From Atopsyche davidsoni (taxonomy: Eukaryota; Arthropoda; Insecta; Trichoptera; Hydrobiosidae): a DNA stretch of 64,000 bases. The stretch spans positions 206,001 through 270,000 of the forward strand of contig JAILWY010000026.1 in the NCBI GenBank assembly GCA_022113835.1, written 5' to 3'. Numbering within the stretch: position 1 is the first letter of the stretch; each line of letters opens with the position of its first letter. Of the stretch, positions 10,122 to 20,700 are shown in pieces. A program made the position numbers and the translations under genes. The notes below the pieces were generated by a model that saw only the letters and a program-made list of their open reading frames with translations, was not told the DNA's origin and did no database searches.

Positions 10122-13100
10122 ATGCCTCCTAAAAAAATAACACCGTCTACCCACAGCAAACGTAATTCAAAAAGAATTGCACAATTGAACATGATAAAGA
10201 CTGCATTAAATAAAGAACAGTGCAGTGAAAGTGATGGGTTGTTTGTTTTGGAAGGGAAACGTGAGGAGCATCTTCTTAAAATTCGAGTACGTGCATCGAC
10301 CTCAAGACAAAAAGAAACTGATGCACAGCGAACACTGCGTTTGTCTTTAATGAGAGAGCGTGCATCGATAACGAGACAAAAAGAAACGGACGCACAGCGA
10401 GCGCAACGTTTGTCCTCAATGCGAGTGCGTACATCCACTTCACGACAAGAAGAAACGGAAGCACAGCGAGTGCAGCGTTTGTCCTCAATACGAGTGCGTA
10501 CATCCACTTCACGACAAGAAGAAACGGAAGCACAGCAAGTGCAGCGTTTGTCCTCAATGCGAGTGCGTACATCCACTTCACGACAAGAAGAAACGGAAGC
10601 ACAGCAAGTGCAGCGTTTGTCCTCAATGCGAGTGCGTACATCCACTTCACGACAAGAAGAAACGGAAGCACAGCGAGTGCAGCGTTTGTCCTCAATACGA
10701 GTGCGTACATCCACTTCACGACAAGAAGAAACGGAAGCACAGCAAGTGCAGCGTTTGTCCTCAATGCGAGTGCGTACATCCACTTCACGACAAGAAGAAA
10801 CGGAAGCACAGCAAGTGCAGCGTTTGTCCTCAATGCGAGTGCGTACATCCACTTCACGACAAGAAGAAACGGAAGCACAGCGAGTGCAGCGTTTGTCCTC
10901 AAAGCGAGTGCGTGCATCCACATCGAGACAAACAGAAACAGAAGAAACAATAAGACAACTCACACAGGAGCGTTTGATAGCGGCTGCTGTCCCAGAAAAT
11001 ATTACTGCACACAATTGCGGATTAATGAATGTGACCTGTCGATTCTGCAATGCTTTACATTTTAAAGCAGAAAAACCATCAGATGGAAAGTTCAACGATT
11101 GCTGTCACAAAGGTAAAGTGAAACTACCAGCAAGGCCTATTTTTCCAGTATATTTAAAAGATATTATGTCAAATCCAGAAAATATTTATAATGGAAATTT
11201 CAAAAGAAAAATAAGATCATACAATAACAGTATATCTTTTGCATCAATGGGAGCTAAATTAGCAGGTCCAGTGGCAGGATCAGGGCCATTCTGCTTCAAA
11301 GTTCAAGGCCAAACATATCACAGAACTTCGCACCTTCATCCAACTGATGGTAGTACGAGAAAATATGCTCAACTGTACGTTCTCGATCCAGCACAGGCAG
11401 TAGTAGAAAGAATGAGCTTGGCAGAGAACATTGATTGCAATCCAGTTGTAATGAGGGAGCTAGCAAAAATCATGCAGTCCAATCCGTTTGCAGCGGCATT
11501 CAAAACAATGAGTGAAGTAGAGCAGGCACAAAAAAAACATGCTCAGCAGAATCAGCTACCTATGCCAAAAGTAAGCATGGTCATACGGAGAGACCGTCAC
11601 TCGGACAATCGACGCTATAATTTGCCGACGTCTAACGAAGTTGCTATGATCTTTCAAAATGACGAAGGGGAGCCACCTTTTGTTCGCGATATAAGAATAT
11701 ATCCACGAAATAGTGAACATCCTTTCATTAACATTAATATTCTCAGCCCAAATTTGGATCCTATGACATATCCAATTTTCTATCCTCATGGTGAACCTGG
11801 GTGGCAGCCCAATATTACAGCAGTAGGTTATTCTGGCGCAAATATTGGGGTACGAAACAAAGTCACCATGTTACAGTATAAAATCGCGCAGACTACAATT
11901 CGAAAAGGTGAATTCAATCCAATACTTCATGGAGGAAATTTAACGCAACAATGGATTATAGACTCACACTTGCAAGTAGAGGCAAATAATCTAAATTTCA
12001 TCAAATATCAACAGCAAAAATTACGATCTGAAAACTATAATGGATTGATGGATTATGTCTCGAAAGGAGCAGCAGACGCAGGGATGCCAGCAGGGCGAGC
12101 CATTATTCTGCCCTCTTCGTTCCAAGGCTCCCCAAGAAATATGAGAGAGAGGTATAATGATGCCATGGCAATTGTGACGAGATTTGGAAAACCAGACATA
12201 TTTTGTACTTTTACGTGTAATCCAAAATGGCCTGAGATTACCAGCAACTTATTTCCTGGACAATATACAACAGATAGGCCAGATTTAGTGGCACGCGTTT
12301 TTAATATAAAATTGAAATCACTCATGTGCGATATTACTAAGTTGAATCTGTTTGGAAAAGTGATTGCATGGGTGTACACTATAGAGTTCCAAAAACGTGG
12401 GCTACCCCATGCACACATTTTAATAATACTAAAAAACGAAGACAAATTAAATGATGTGGCAAAAGTAGACAGTTTTATAAGTGCAGAGATTCCGAGCACA
12501 ACCAACAATCCAAATCTTTTCGCCATAGTAACAAAGCAAATGATTCATGGCCCATGTGGAACATTAAATCCCAAATCTCCATGTATGGTTGAGGGAAAGT
12601 GCTCAAAAGACTTCCCTAAAAAGTTTCAAGTGACCACAAAAATGAGTGAAGATGGATATCCATTGTATAAAAGGCAGGAAGGAGTAAGCATAAGGATTAG
12701 AGAAACACCTGTAGACAACAGATTTGTTGTGCCATATAATCCTTATTTATTACTTAAATACAATGCTCACATCAATGTAGAGGCCTGCACATCCATAAAA
12801 TCTATAAAATATATTTATAAATATATCTACAAAGGGTACGATTCGGCCAATGTTACCATTGGAAATACGGAACAGAAGGGTGAATTTGTTTTGAATGAAG
12901 TAACAAATCATATCGATGCTCGATATGTTAGTGCCCCTGAAGCGATTTGGCGGCTAAGAGAATATAAAATGCATGATAGGTCTCATGCAATTATTCGACT
13001 AGCTATCCATCTTCCGCTCCAACAAATGGTCCGTTTCAGCGATGGAGAAGAGCACGCAGCACTTGCCCGCGCTGCAGAAAATGATACAACACTGACAGCA

Positions 13101-15110
13101 TGGTTTAAGTTGAACATAATTGATGCAAATGCGAGACAATATTTGTACTCTGAGATTCCTAACCATTATGTCTTTTCAAAAGGGAAATGGAGTGCAAGGA
13201 AGAAGACCAGCGGTAATGTGATGTCTCGGATCTATACAGTTAGTCCGAAAGATATGGAGAGATATTGCCTTCGTTTGCTTTTACTGAAAGTAGCTGGAGC
13301 AATGAGTTTTGAAAATTTGAAAAGCTTCAATGGTACATTGCAACCGACATTCGTAGAAGCTGCACGGCAAAGAAATCTCTTAGCAGATGACCAAGAATGG
13401 GAACGCCTTTTAGATGAAGCTTCAATTTTTGAAATGCCTCGACAGTTGAGACAAATATTTGCTTTTATTTGTGTCTTTTGCAATCCAACCAATGCATCAG
13501 GTTTGTGGGATACATTTTCCAATATGTTGTGCGAAGATTATCTGATATATATGAGCGAGTTGAATGCAAAGAATAAAGCTCTGCATGACATACAGGACAT
13601 TCTACTGTCACATGGCCTTCAGTTGGCATCATTTAGTTTACCAAACCCAGGATCAATTCCAGAACAAGCCATCGACTACATGGACATTCAAGCGGAAGCA
13701 GATCAAGCGACAATCAAAATTAAAACACTCAATTTACTTCAAAAACGAGCTTTTGATCTTATTCGTGATGCACTTGAAAATCCGGAATCGTCAAGTCGTT
13801 GCTTTTATCTCGATGGACCTGGTGGATCTGGCAAAACATATTTGTATAACACGCTGATGGCATACGTACGAGGAAAAGGAGAAATTGTTCTACCGCATGC
13901 GACAACAGGTATTGCTGCTCTTCTACTCAAAGGAGGCCGCACTGTCCATAGTGGATTCAAGCTGCCGATTCCGATATTAGAGAATTCAACATCCCATATG
14001 CGCATGACGTCAGAAGAAGCTGTATCTTTACGTGAAGCAAAGCTAATTATTATCGATGAAGCAACCATGATGTCTTGCCATATGCTCCAATGCATAGATG
14101 TTTTATTTCGAGAAATACAAAAGAACAATATTAAATTTGGGGGAAAAGTGATGTTGTTGGGTGGTGATTTTAGACAGACATTACCAGTGGTTGTGAAAGG
14201 GTCAAGAACTCATATAATCGAAGCATGTCTTAAATCAAGCTTACTTTGGAGTGACTTTTTGAAATTAAAATTGAGTGTAAATATGCGATCAGAAGGACAA
14301 GACGTGTTCAATCAGTGGTTAATCGACATTGGAGAAGGCAAAACGCAACCAATAACTGATTTGCCAAGGGGTTATATCGAAATTCCTTCTCACATGGTTT
14401 GTGAAGATTCCATTATTAGAGCCATTTATGGGAATGCAATTATTGCCAGTGATGAACTAGCCGATAAAGTGATTTTAACCACCAAAAACAAAATATGTTT
14501 AGAGTTGAATCATCAAATTCTGTGCCTGCTGCCGGGAACTGATAAAATATACTATAGTGCAGATTCAGTGGTATCAGAAGATGACACCGATTTTACTTTT
14601 ACAACGGAATTTTTAAATTCCCAAACTCCTTCGGGAATGCCCCCACACAAACTAATCCTCAAAGTAGGCGCCATTGTTATGCTCCTCCGTAACATGCAGC
14701 CGAAGCGAGGACTGTGTAATGGGACCCGTATGATTGTTAAAGTGCTGCATCACAATTTCATCGATGTGGAGGTGTTAACTGGAACAAATAAAGGAGACCG
14801 AGTTTTTATTCCAAGGATTGAAATTGCCCCCAGTGAGACCGGTTTGCCATTTATATTAAAACGCCGGCAATTTCCCGTCATATTAGCGTTTGCAATGACA
14901 ATTAATAAATCGCAAGGGCAAAGTTTCAATTCAGTCGGCATTTATTTGGATGAACCAGTATTTGCACATGGACAGTTATATGTGGCATTCTCAAGATGTT
15001 CCAATAAAGACAATATTAAAGTGTTCGTGAAAGAAAGTCACCAGCAAGGCAAACTCTTTCAAGACAATAGAATTTTCACAAAAAACATTGTATACAAGAC
15101 AGTCCTATAA
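10122..15110 (+). CDS. Helitron Rep-helicase protein, 1662 aa, intact
   Basis: A single uninterrupted reading frame encodes a rolling-circle transposase. Residues 1-54 are basic. Residues 55-261 are nine tandem copies of a 23-residue Arg/Glu/Gln-rich unit (RVRTSTSRQEETEAQ...RLSSM), followed by a partial tenth, probably a coiled coil or charged linker. The Rep (HUH nuclease) region contains FTCNPKW (697-703), the metal-binding GLPHAHIL with His763 and His765, and a two-tyrosine segment KYIYKYIYKGY, where Tyr897 and Tyr901 have the spacing expected for catalytic tyrosines. The PIF1-type helicase follows: Walker A GPGGSGKT (1232-1239), Walker B IIIDEA (Asp1312, Glu1313), GGDFRQTLP, TINKSQGQS (about 1593-1600) and VAFSRCSN (about 1621-1628). 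It would nick, transfer and unwind its own DNA in the nucleus. The ATG at 10122 is the first in frame, and the upstream sequence is conserved in the relative at 24.5 kb. The stop is at 15108-15110, directly followed by an AATAAA-like signal. All key motifs look intact. Confidence 0.96.
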   Translation: MPPKKITPSTHSKRNSKRIAQLNMIKTALNKEQCSESDGLFVLEGKREEHLLKIRVRASTSRQKETDAQRTLRLSLMRERASITRQKETDAQRAQRLSSMRVRTSTSRQEETEAQRVQRLSSIRVRTSTSRQEETEAQQVQRLSSMRVRTSTSRQEETEAQQVQRLSSMRVRTSTSRQEETEAQRVQRLSSIRVRTSTSRQEETEAQQVQRLSSMRVRTSTSRQEETEAQQVQRLSSMRVRTSTSRQEETEAQRVQRLSSKRVRASTSRQTETEETIRQLTQERLIAAAVPENITAHNCGLMNVTCRFCNALHFKAEKPSDGKFNDCCHKGKVKLPARPIFPVYLKDIMSNPENIYNGNFKRKIRSYNNSISFASMGAKLAGPVAGSGPFCFKVQGQTYHRTSHLHPTDGSTRKYAQLYVLDPAQAVVERMSLAENIDCNPVVMRELAKIMQSNPFAAAFKTMSEVEQAQKKHAQQNQLPMPKVSMVIRRDRHSDNRRYNLPTSNEVAMIFQNDEGEPPFVRDIRIYPRNSEHPFININILSPNLDPMTYPIFYPHGEPGWQPNITAVGYSGANIGVRNKVTMLQYKIAQTTIRKGEFNPILHGGNLTQQWIIDSHLQVEANNLNFIKYQQQKLRSENYNGLMDYVSKGAADAGMPAGRAIILPSSFQGSPRNMRERYNDAMAIVTRFGKPDIFCTFTCNPKWPEITSNLFPGQYTTDRPDLVARVFNIKLKSLMCDITKLNLFGKVIAWVYTIEFQKRGLPHAHILIILKNEDKLNDVAKVDSFISAEIPSTTNNPNLFAIVTKQMIHGPCGTLNPKSPCMVEGKCSKDFPKKFQVTTKMSEDGYPLYKRQEGVSIRIRETPVDNRFVVPYNPYLLLKYNAHINVEACTSIKSIKYIYKYIYKGYDSANVTIGNTEQKGEFVLNEVTNHIDARYVSAPEAIWRLREYKMHDRSHAIIRLAIHLPLQQMVRFSDGEEHAALARAAENDTTLTAWFKLNIIDANARQYLYSEIPNHYVFSKGKWSARKKTSGNVMSRIYTVSPKDMERYCLRLLLLKVAGAMSFENLKSFNGTLQPTFVEAARQRNLLADDQEWERLLDEASIFEMPRQLRQIFAFICVFCNPTNASGLWDTFSNMLCEDYLIYMSELNAKNKALHDIQDILLSHGLQLASFSLPNPGSIPEQAIDYMDIQAEADQATIKIKTLNLLQKRAFDLIRDALENPESSSRCFYLDGPGGSGKTYLYNTLMAYVRGKGEIVLPHATTGIAALLLKGGRTVHSGFKLPIPILENSTSHMRMTSEEAVSLREAKLIIIDEATMMSCHMLQCIDVLFREIQKNNIKFGGKVMLLGGDFRQTLPVVVKGSRTHIIEACLKSSLLWSDFLKLKLSVNMRSEGQDVFNQWLIDIGEGKTQPITDLPRGYIEIPSHMVCEDSIIRAIYGNAIIASDELADKVILTTKNKICLELNHQILCLLPGTDKIYYSADSVVSEDDTDFTFTTEFLNSQTPSGMPPHKLILKVGAIVMLLRNMQPKRGLCNGTRMIVKVLHHNFIDVEVLTGTNKGDRVFIPRIEIAPSETGLPFILKRRQFPVILAFAMTINKSQGQSFNSVGIYLDEPVFAHGQLYVAFSRCSNKDNIKVFVKESHQQGKLFQDNRIFTKNIVYKTVL
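10284..10934 (+). repeat. In-frame 69-bp tandem repeat in the Helitron gene
   Basis: Nine complete 69-bp units run exactly from 10284 to 10904 (23 codons each), with a degenerate tenth after them. The first two units are divergent and units 3 to 9 are nearly identical. Within those, single variant positions (R or Q before VQRL, and M or I at the unit end) follow the pattern RI, QM, QM, RI, QM, QM, RK. This means a three-unit block of 207 bp was duplicated. The relatives at 24.7 and 49.6 kb lack the expansion and keep about two units. Confidence 0.95.
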
Positions 15111-15277
15111 TAAAAAATTGGTATGTACCACTCATTTGTGATGGCTCATAGAATGGCATTGCTTTCGAAATTAATATCCACTTATTCAAAATATATGTGT
15201 ACAAAATGAAAGAAAATATATTCATATAATTGTCAGCCAAACATATGTTCAAACACTATTACATCGTTCATCGAATA

Positions 15278-15306
15278 CGTCATTTTATGACGGGCTACAT
15301 TTCTAG
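15278..15306 (+). other. Helitron 3' terminal hairpin and CTAG end
   Basis: Six-base-pair stem CGTCAT/ATGACG with a TTT loop, then GGCTACATTT and the terminal CTAG, followed by host T. The same terminus with small changes ends the copies at 25369 and 50220. Confidence 0.9.
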
Positions 15307-16990
15307 TATATATACATATAATATATATGTGTATAGTGCAATATATACAATCAAAAAAATAAAAACCTCGTTTTTAAACACTGTAATCATAGATCTCTAT
15401 TTTATTATATAAAAAGCATGTCAAAAAAGATAAGTATTATTTTTATTTTAGTTTTCAAATAAATTACCCTATTATATAATAAATAGCACTTATTAAAATT
15501 AATATGCGTAACATATAGCTGCAAGTTCTGTAAGACAGGTGTACACAATGCAGGTAATATATTTTTTTTATTGCAAATTGATGTAAAAAAAATTAGAAAG
15601 CGCGTGATTAAATTGCTTTGAAATTTTACATATGTAGAGCAATTATTTTTAAAAGAATAAGTGAAAAGAAAACCATTAAATTTAGATTTACATACATATC
15701 GACTTTTTAATATTACTTTGATTTTTATGATAAACTGGAGAAAAAGTCGTTGAACGATAAAACTCAAACTCTTTATTTAACAAGACCAAATATTAAAAAA
15801 AGGTGGAAATCAAACACATTCATGGCTAACTGTGGAAAATTGACGCGGCAGAACTTTTGATATCTTCAAGGATGGCGCGCACTTTTAGGGTGCTACTTTC
15901 AATGAAAGGCTGCGCAGGCTCGGATTTTCCCATTTCCAATATTTTTTTAAGTTTTGAGAGTTAGGTTTGTATATTAATACAAACTTAACTTTAAACTTTT
16001 ATACGAATTGTACATAGTTTTTTTCAGATTGCTGCCATAAAAATCTATAGAGTAAACCTATATTGATTTCACAAATGTGTTTCAGCGAACACAGTTTATT
16101 ATTTATATTAATGTTAAATACGTAGACAACTCTAGTGTTAAAATATCAACGAACTTTCTTATTTGGTTGCCATTTTGTGTAGCTGTCAGCAATACACGGT
16201 TTAAATATTACAACAAACGTATAAATTTCTTCAATTTGTTAACACGAAACGTTAAACTCACAGTCATTGTGCATTTGCTGGACCGTTTGATTTTGCTCCG
16301 AGAGAGTAGTGGGCGATAATAGTACGAATTCGCCTGTCGTCTGAAATGACTTTATACAAATACAAATCCAATAAAACCTAAACGAGCCTTCGAAATTGCT
16401 AAAACATGACCGGCACATGTACGGTCGCGGACAACCGCACGGCCGCCAGTATTCATCGATGGTAATGCAATATTGGAAATTATTCCGCCTTGCGTCAGTG
16501 TGTCTCGGCCGTTTCCCAACCGAGAGCTCTTGCACAACTGAACGAATTTCGCTTTGTTTTCATTTTTGATTTACGGGGAGAGATCCGCTATTGGTCTGAT
16601 TTGCGTGGTAGTTCTCATACATCGTGCATGCACCGTTTTATACGCCGATTGGGGATTAATGCGATTGCTGATCAATTTCCTAGTAGATAAGATGGATAAA
16701 TTGAAAGTAAATTACGCCCGTTAAATGAAAAATCATTTTTGCGTTATCTGCACTTGGCGTTATCTTTTAGATAATTGACTACAGTCGAATTACTTATTCA
16801 AACACATTTTACCTTACGTTTAAGTAGCTCGGGGGCTTTTGAAATAATTCGCTTGAAAACGCTACTTTTAAATATCTACAAATTACAAAAAATTTAAACT
16901 AAAATTAATTTGGTAAAATAAATTGTCCAGTAATAGTAATCAGTTCACCTGCACGAACTTCCCGCCCGCAGTCCGTCAGCAGAGCGCGAG
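15307..16990. other. AT-rich intergenic stretch
   Basis: No gene recognised. A long hydrophobic open frame on the minus strand (15405-15767) consists of AT-rich codons without any recognisable domain. Moderately GC-rich sequence occurs at about 15840-15925 and 16380-16520. Confidence 0.5.
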
Positions 16991-17095
16991 CCTCGCCTGG
17001 CCGCCTCGCCTGGCCGCCTCGCCTGGCCGCCTCGCCTGGCCGCCTCGCCTGGCCGCCTCGCCTGGCCGCCTCGCCTGGCCGCCTCGCCTGGCCGC
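16991..17095. repeat. 13-bp GC-rich minisatellite, about 8 copies
   Basis: About eight near-perfect tandem copies of CCTCGCCTGGCCG lie in an otherwise AT-rich region. Since 13 is not a multiple of 3, a frame through the array repeats every 39 bp, which explains why both strands appear open here (Pro/Ala/Arg-rich and Gly/Arg/Ala-rich peptides). I do not interpret it as coding. Confidence 0.95.
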
Positions 17096-17685
17096 CGTCC
17101 GACGGCTTAGCAGTCGTCAAATGGGATTATTTCTTCAAATAATTTTATCAAGATTTCTTAAGTCGCTCTCGATGGCCGGGCGGTTTGTCGAACAGCAGCG
17201 CGGCCGCCTTGTAAGTTTATTTAGGTCTAATGAGAGTTTATGCAAAAATGTGTGCATGTTCTGTGCTAATACTTTCACTAGTTTTTTTGTATGGAATCAT
17301 AATATTATGTGATAATTGCAAGAGTTTTAACAAACGTACCCAGGAAAAAAATATGCTGGTTATGGGCGGTAAAAAAACACAACATTACTTAACGACATTA
17401 TCATATTTAGTACATTAAACTACATTAATGAGATTTATTTATAATTATATGCCAACTATTTATTTTCCCAATAAAGAGGTTGTATTCTGATGCAATGATA
17501 ATTATCTGTATCGTATTAGAAAGTACTAATAACAAACAAAAAAATCTACTACCTGCGCTTGGAAAACGATAGATCTGCGTCGGCGAGACCGGCGAGGCAG
17601 AAAGCAGCCGGGCTCGGCGACGCGTGTGTCTGCCGCTCTTTGTTTGTTTCATGGTTTGAGAACTGAAGAACTTTTTTTGTTCATA
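17096..17685. other. Intergenic stretch
   Basis: No gene recognised. GC patches occur at about 17160-17210 and 17570-17640; the rest is AT-rich. Confidence 0.5.
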
Positions 17686-17790
17686 TTTCAAATAAAATAC
17701 TTTTGTAATTTTCTACTTGTTTAATTTTATTGGTGACCGGTTTTTCCAACCTTTCACGTTGGCATTATCAAACTGCTAACTAACTATCGA
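17686..17790 (+). repeat. Foldback arm, left partner of the arm at 22.5 kb
   Basis: One arm of the foldback family: AAATAAAATACTTTTGTAAT, then TTTAATTTTATTGGTGACCG and CACGTTGGCATTATCAAACT, ending inward with GCTAACTAACTATC. It differs from other copies in three places (ACTTTTGT, TTTAATTTTATTGG and the GCTAACTA inner end) and shares all of these with the reverse complement of 22497-22600. The outer tail of the family is missing. Confidence 0.85.
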
Positions 17791-20700
17791 TAATAAAATT
17801 TAATAAAAATCTCTAATTCAAAGATTCGAATATTTAATATGATAAATCTGTTAGTTTCCAAATAATGCAGCTGTATGTAACATGAATACTAAACCACATC
17901 CAAGTGTCCTTGTTAGTTTTTGCATATTGCCAATCGTTTGAGAATTATTATTTCGTCAGATTTTAAAACCAAAACTTTAAATAGTACTATAAACTTACAT
18001 AGATTTTTTTTCTATTTCTCTTTAACATTTAATAACTAATAATATAATGTATATTATAAAATAAACGTATTTTGATACAATAGAAAATACAAATTAACCG
18101 ATAAAACCTAATACATTTCACAGTTTTTCGTCTTTCGAACGTCATTACGAGCGGCGCTCTTGCACTCTCAGTTAGCAAAAGTCCATGAAAAGTGTTGTAA
18201 AGAATCTCAATATGCTGAAGAGGTCGGTGGCCTCATCCTTTGAGAGAGTGTCAAAGGGCACATTTGTGGCCTCCTATCAAATCTGCCCGCGTAGAGCAAG
18301 CGAATCAGCAGTGCGAACCTCCCGGAGGTTGCCTGCTCTGGGTTCCACTCATATCTAGGTATATAGTATATCTGAGTCTCACGATAGGTATTCCATAGGT
18401 TTTCGATAGGTTTTCTTTTTGGCAAAATTAAATTAATGTACTTTAGGTTGTTTTGTACAATAATTAAACTTATTTTCAGACTATTTTAATCTTTTTTTCC
18501 AATTGTATTGTAATCTATATTAACTGTCGTTTTTAACAAATGTATAGGTATTTTTATGAAAATCTATATAGCCTCTACATTAAAGGAAGGCGTACAGTGA
18601 AGACCTCTAGAAATTGCGTGTGAGGAAGAGAACGAGAAAGAAATAACGAAAAGTCAAAATTTTAAACACCCTTATCTTAAAAGCAAGACGTTTAAGTAAT
18701 TGAGAGTATGAAAATACTTAAGAAGTACGCAAGACAAGATAAAAAAATTAATAACAAATAATAAAAATACCTGATACCATCATTTGGATAATTTTATATT
18801 AATTTTTGGTTGAAATAATGTTTCCTTGATATATGAATATGCAATTCGTGTTCGTACATTTGAATGTACAATAAAAAATTACACAAATGCGTTGAAGTGC
18901 ATTTTTTGCTTAATCAAATTCAATCACTAAACCTCATTATTACATCGTGAACTAATAAAAATAATTAAAAATTTATTTTCAAGATTCAGAACTCGTATTT
19001 ATCAAATAATTTAAATAAACCGGAAACTCGTTGTTTTTTATGCAAGGTAAACAAGCGTGTTGTTTTTGGAGGGAATGCAACCTTCAAGAATTTTTTCTAT
19101 CCAATTGATCTCATATCAAGTATTATATTTACAGAACGACATTTTTTCTGGAGCTAAATAACATATTCAAATATGTTTGCGAGCGTAAATTGATTTATAT
19201 TTATGTTTAAAGGAACACACAGAAGTATATTAACTAACCAGATTATTGTGGATATCACTACATTTTTCACAAAAAAGTAATTATTATTTATTGATTTATA
19301 TTTTAAGAAAATTATAGCATTTTAATAAACATAAAATAAATCTGTGTACTACATAGACGCCGACGCTCCTGTGGCCCTGCGCGTCTCTGCATGCTGATTT
19401 TCAATCATAATTTTGAAATGGTCTGACGGCGTTTAGATTCAAACAGAAATAGTTTTCAATTCCTAATGTCACCGAACGATTTCCTTTTAAGTTAAATTGA
19501 ATAATTTAACTTTTTTATTAAATTTTACTTTTACTTCCAATATAAAAATGCGGTGTTGAAGGACCCGGGGACCCACTACACTATTTTTCCCTTAGAAAGC
19601 CACTAACACTGGTCCAGCATGAGTCGCCATGAGAAATGGACGCCAACCTCCTCTGAGGAGAGGCACTTGATGAAGAATATTAAATTTAAATAAAACGGTA
19701 TTTTGAAAAATTCTTCTAGATAGTTTGTACCATAATCTATAGATCCTTTCTCGTTTGTATTTATTTCTTTGCAGTGACAGTTTTTGAATACAATTTTCTG
19801 TTATTAAATTATCGCTCCATATCACAATAACCAGTTAAAAGCACATTTCCTTTTTTTTAAACAGCTTTCACTTGTCGAAACACAAGAATGAACCCGGACA
19901 CAAATATACTTCACTCTTTGGGATAATTAACCAACGGAAGTTGAAAGCCAATAGTAACTTAGAATCATCAAACTGTATTAGCTGTGTGTCAAAGCACGCA
20001 ATGGTCAACATCATCGAGCCTGTTGTCCCGGAGGGACGATCGACGGCAGCCGGAGGAGCTCTCCCGAGCCGCGCGCGGTGTTCTCTCTGGGAGCGGGACT
20101 CGGTAGGGTCTTTTGAGAATTCAGAGTTTTATTCGAACAGGCGGATCCTGTTTCAATACAGTTATGAAAAAATATATGTTCTACCAAAGCTGGAAAAATC
20201 ACCAAGTCTCGAGCGACAACGACTCTCACCGGAGCTGCTCGGAGGATACAGCTTCGGACAACTCGGCTACCGAACTATTCAAGCTGAATGAGAAGTTGTG
20301 AAAATTACAAATCGGATATTATAATGTTTTTGCATGTAATTTAAAGATTTTATAAAAAAAAATTTAACTGACGAAAATAAAATCAAACCTTTCTAGTGCG
20401 ATTCGCTGAGCTGCGGGCGAATATAATGATTTAATTTTTTGAAAAATTAATGGTGTCCCGTCAGGTGACGGGCGGTGCTCCCTGAGTTTGGGTGACATGA
20501 AATAAGTTGCAATATTATCACGCAATGTCGAGTTACCATAAAAAGCGAGATATATTAAAATAAATAAAAGTTAGGCGCTGATTTCAAAATCGAGCCGTTA
20601 TCTGTGTCGATACACTCAGCGAGCGATCGACTTCTAGTGCGACACCGGTGGCGGAGGCTCCGCGGCTTGCGCAAGCGGGCGGTGCCAGAAGGCGATCGAA

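Larger units (their letters stand above)
8557..15306 (+). mobile_element. Full-length autonomous Helitron
   Basis: The 5' end is TC at 8557 preceded by A, and the 3' end is CTAG at 15303-15306 followed by T, as expected for Helitron insertion between A and T without target duplication. A 6-bp stem hairpin (CGTCAT-TTT-ATGACG, 15278-15292) lies 10 bp before the terminal CTAG, the usual Helitron 3' signature. The 5' end is confirmed by alignment with the short relative beginning at 24129, which shares the first several hundred bases. The element is 6750 bp long, or 5557 bp without the 1193-bp IS630-type insertion in its leader. It carries one intact large gene, so it may still be mobile. Confidence 0.93.

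Noticed and set aside
10284..10934. CRISPR-like array because of regular repeats
   Set aside because: Units are directly tandem without spacers, in frame, and inside a eukaryotic transposon gene.
10276..10950. Second minus-strand frame (224 codons), Ala/Leu/Val-rich repeats resembling membrane helices
   Set aside because: Same cause: another antisense frame of the 69-bp repeat array. The plus strand has recognisable Rep and helicase domains downstream in frame.
10109..11095. Long minus-strand frame (328 codons), Cys/Arg-rich repeats
   Set aside because: It is the antisense of the 69-bp coding repeats in the Helitron gene. A repeat whose length is a multiple of three keeps an antisense frame open by chance.
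12053..12526. Minus-strand frame of 157 codons
   Set aside because: Lies fully antisense to the conserved Rep domain of the Helitron gene.
13805..14128. Minus-strand frame of 107 codons
   Set aside because: Antisense to the helicase Walker A and B region.
15405..15767. Minus-strand 120-codon hydrophobic frame, possible membrane protein
   Set aside because: AT-rich sequence gives Phe/Ile/Lys/Asn-rich frames by chance; no domain, and composition is the same as surrounding DNA.
16905..17312. Overlapping plus and minus frames over the 13-bp minisatellite
   Set aside because: Open because of the repeat; both strands are open at once and neither has a domain.
19872..20291. 139-codon plus frame, possible host gene
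   Set aside because: No recognisable domain, mixed AT-rich and GC-island composition, overlapping frames on both strands.
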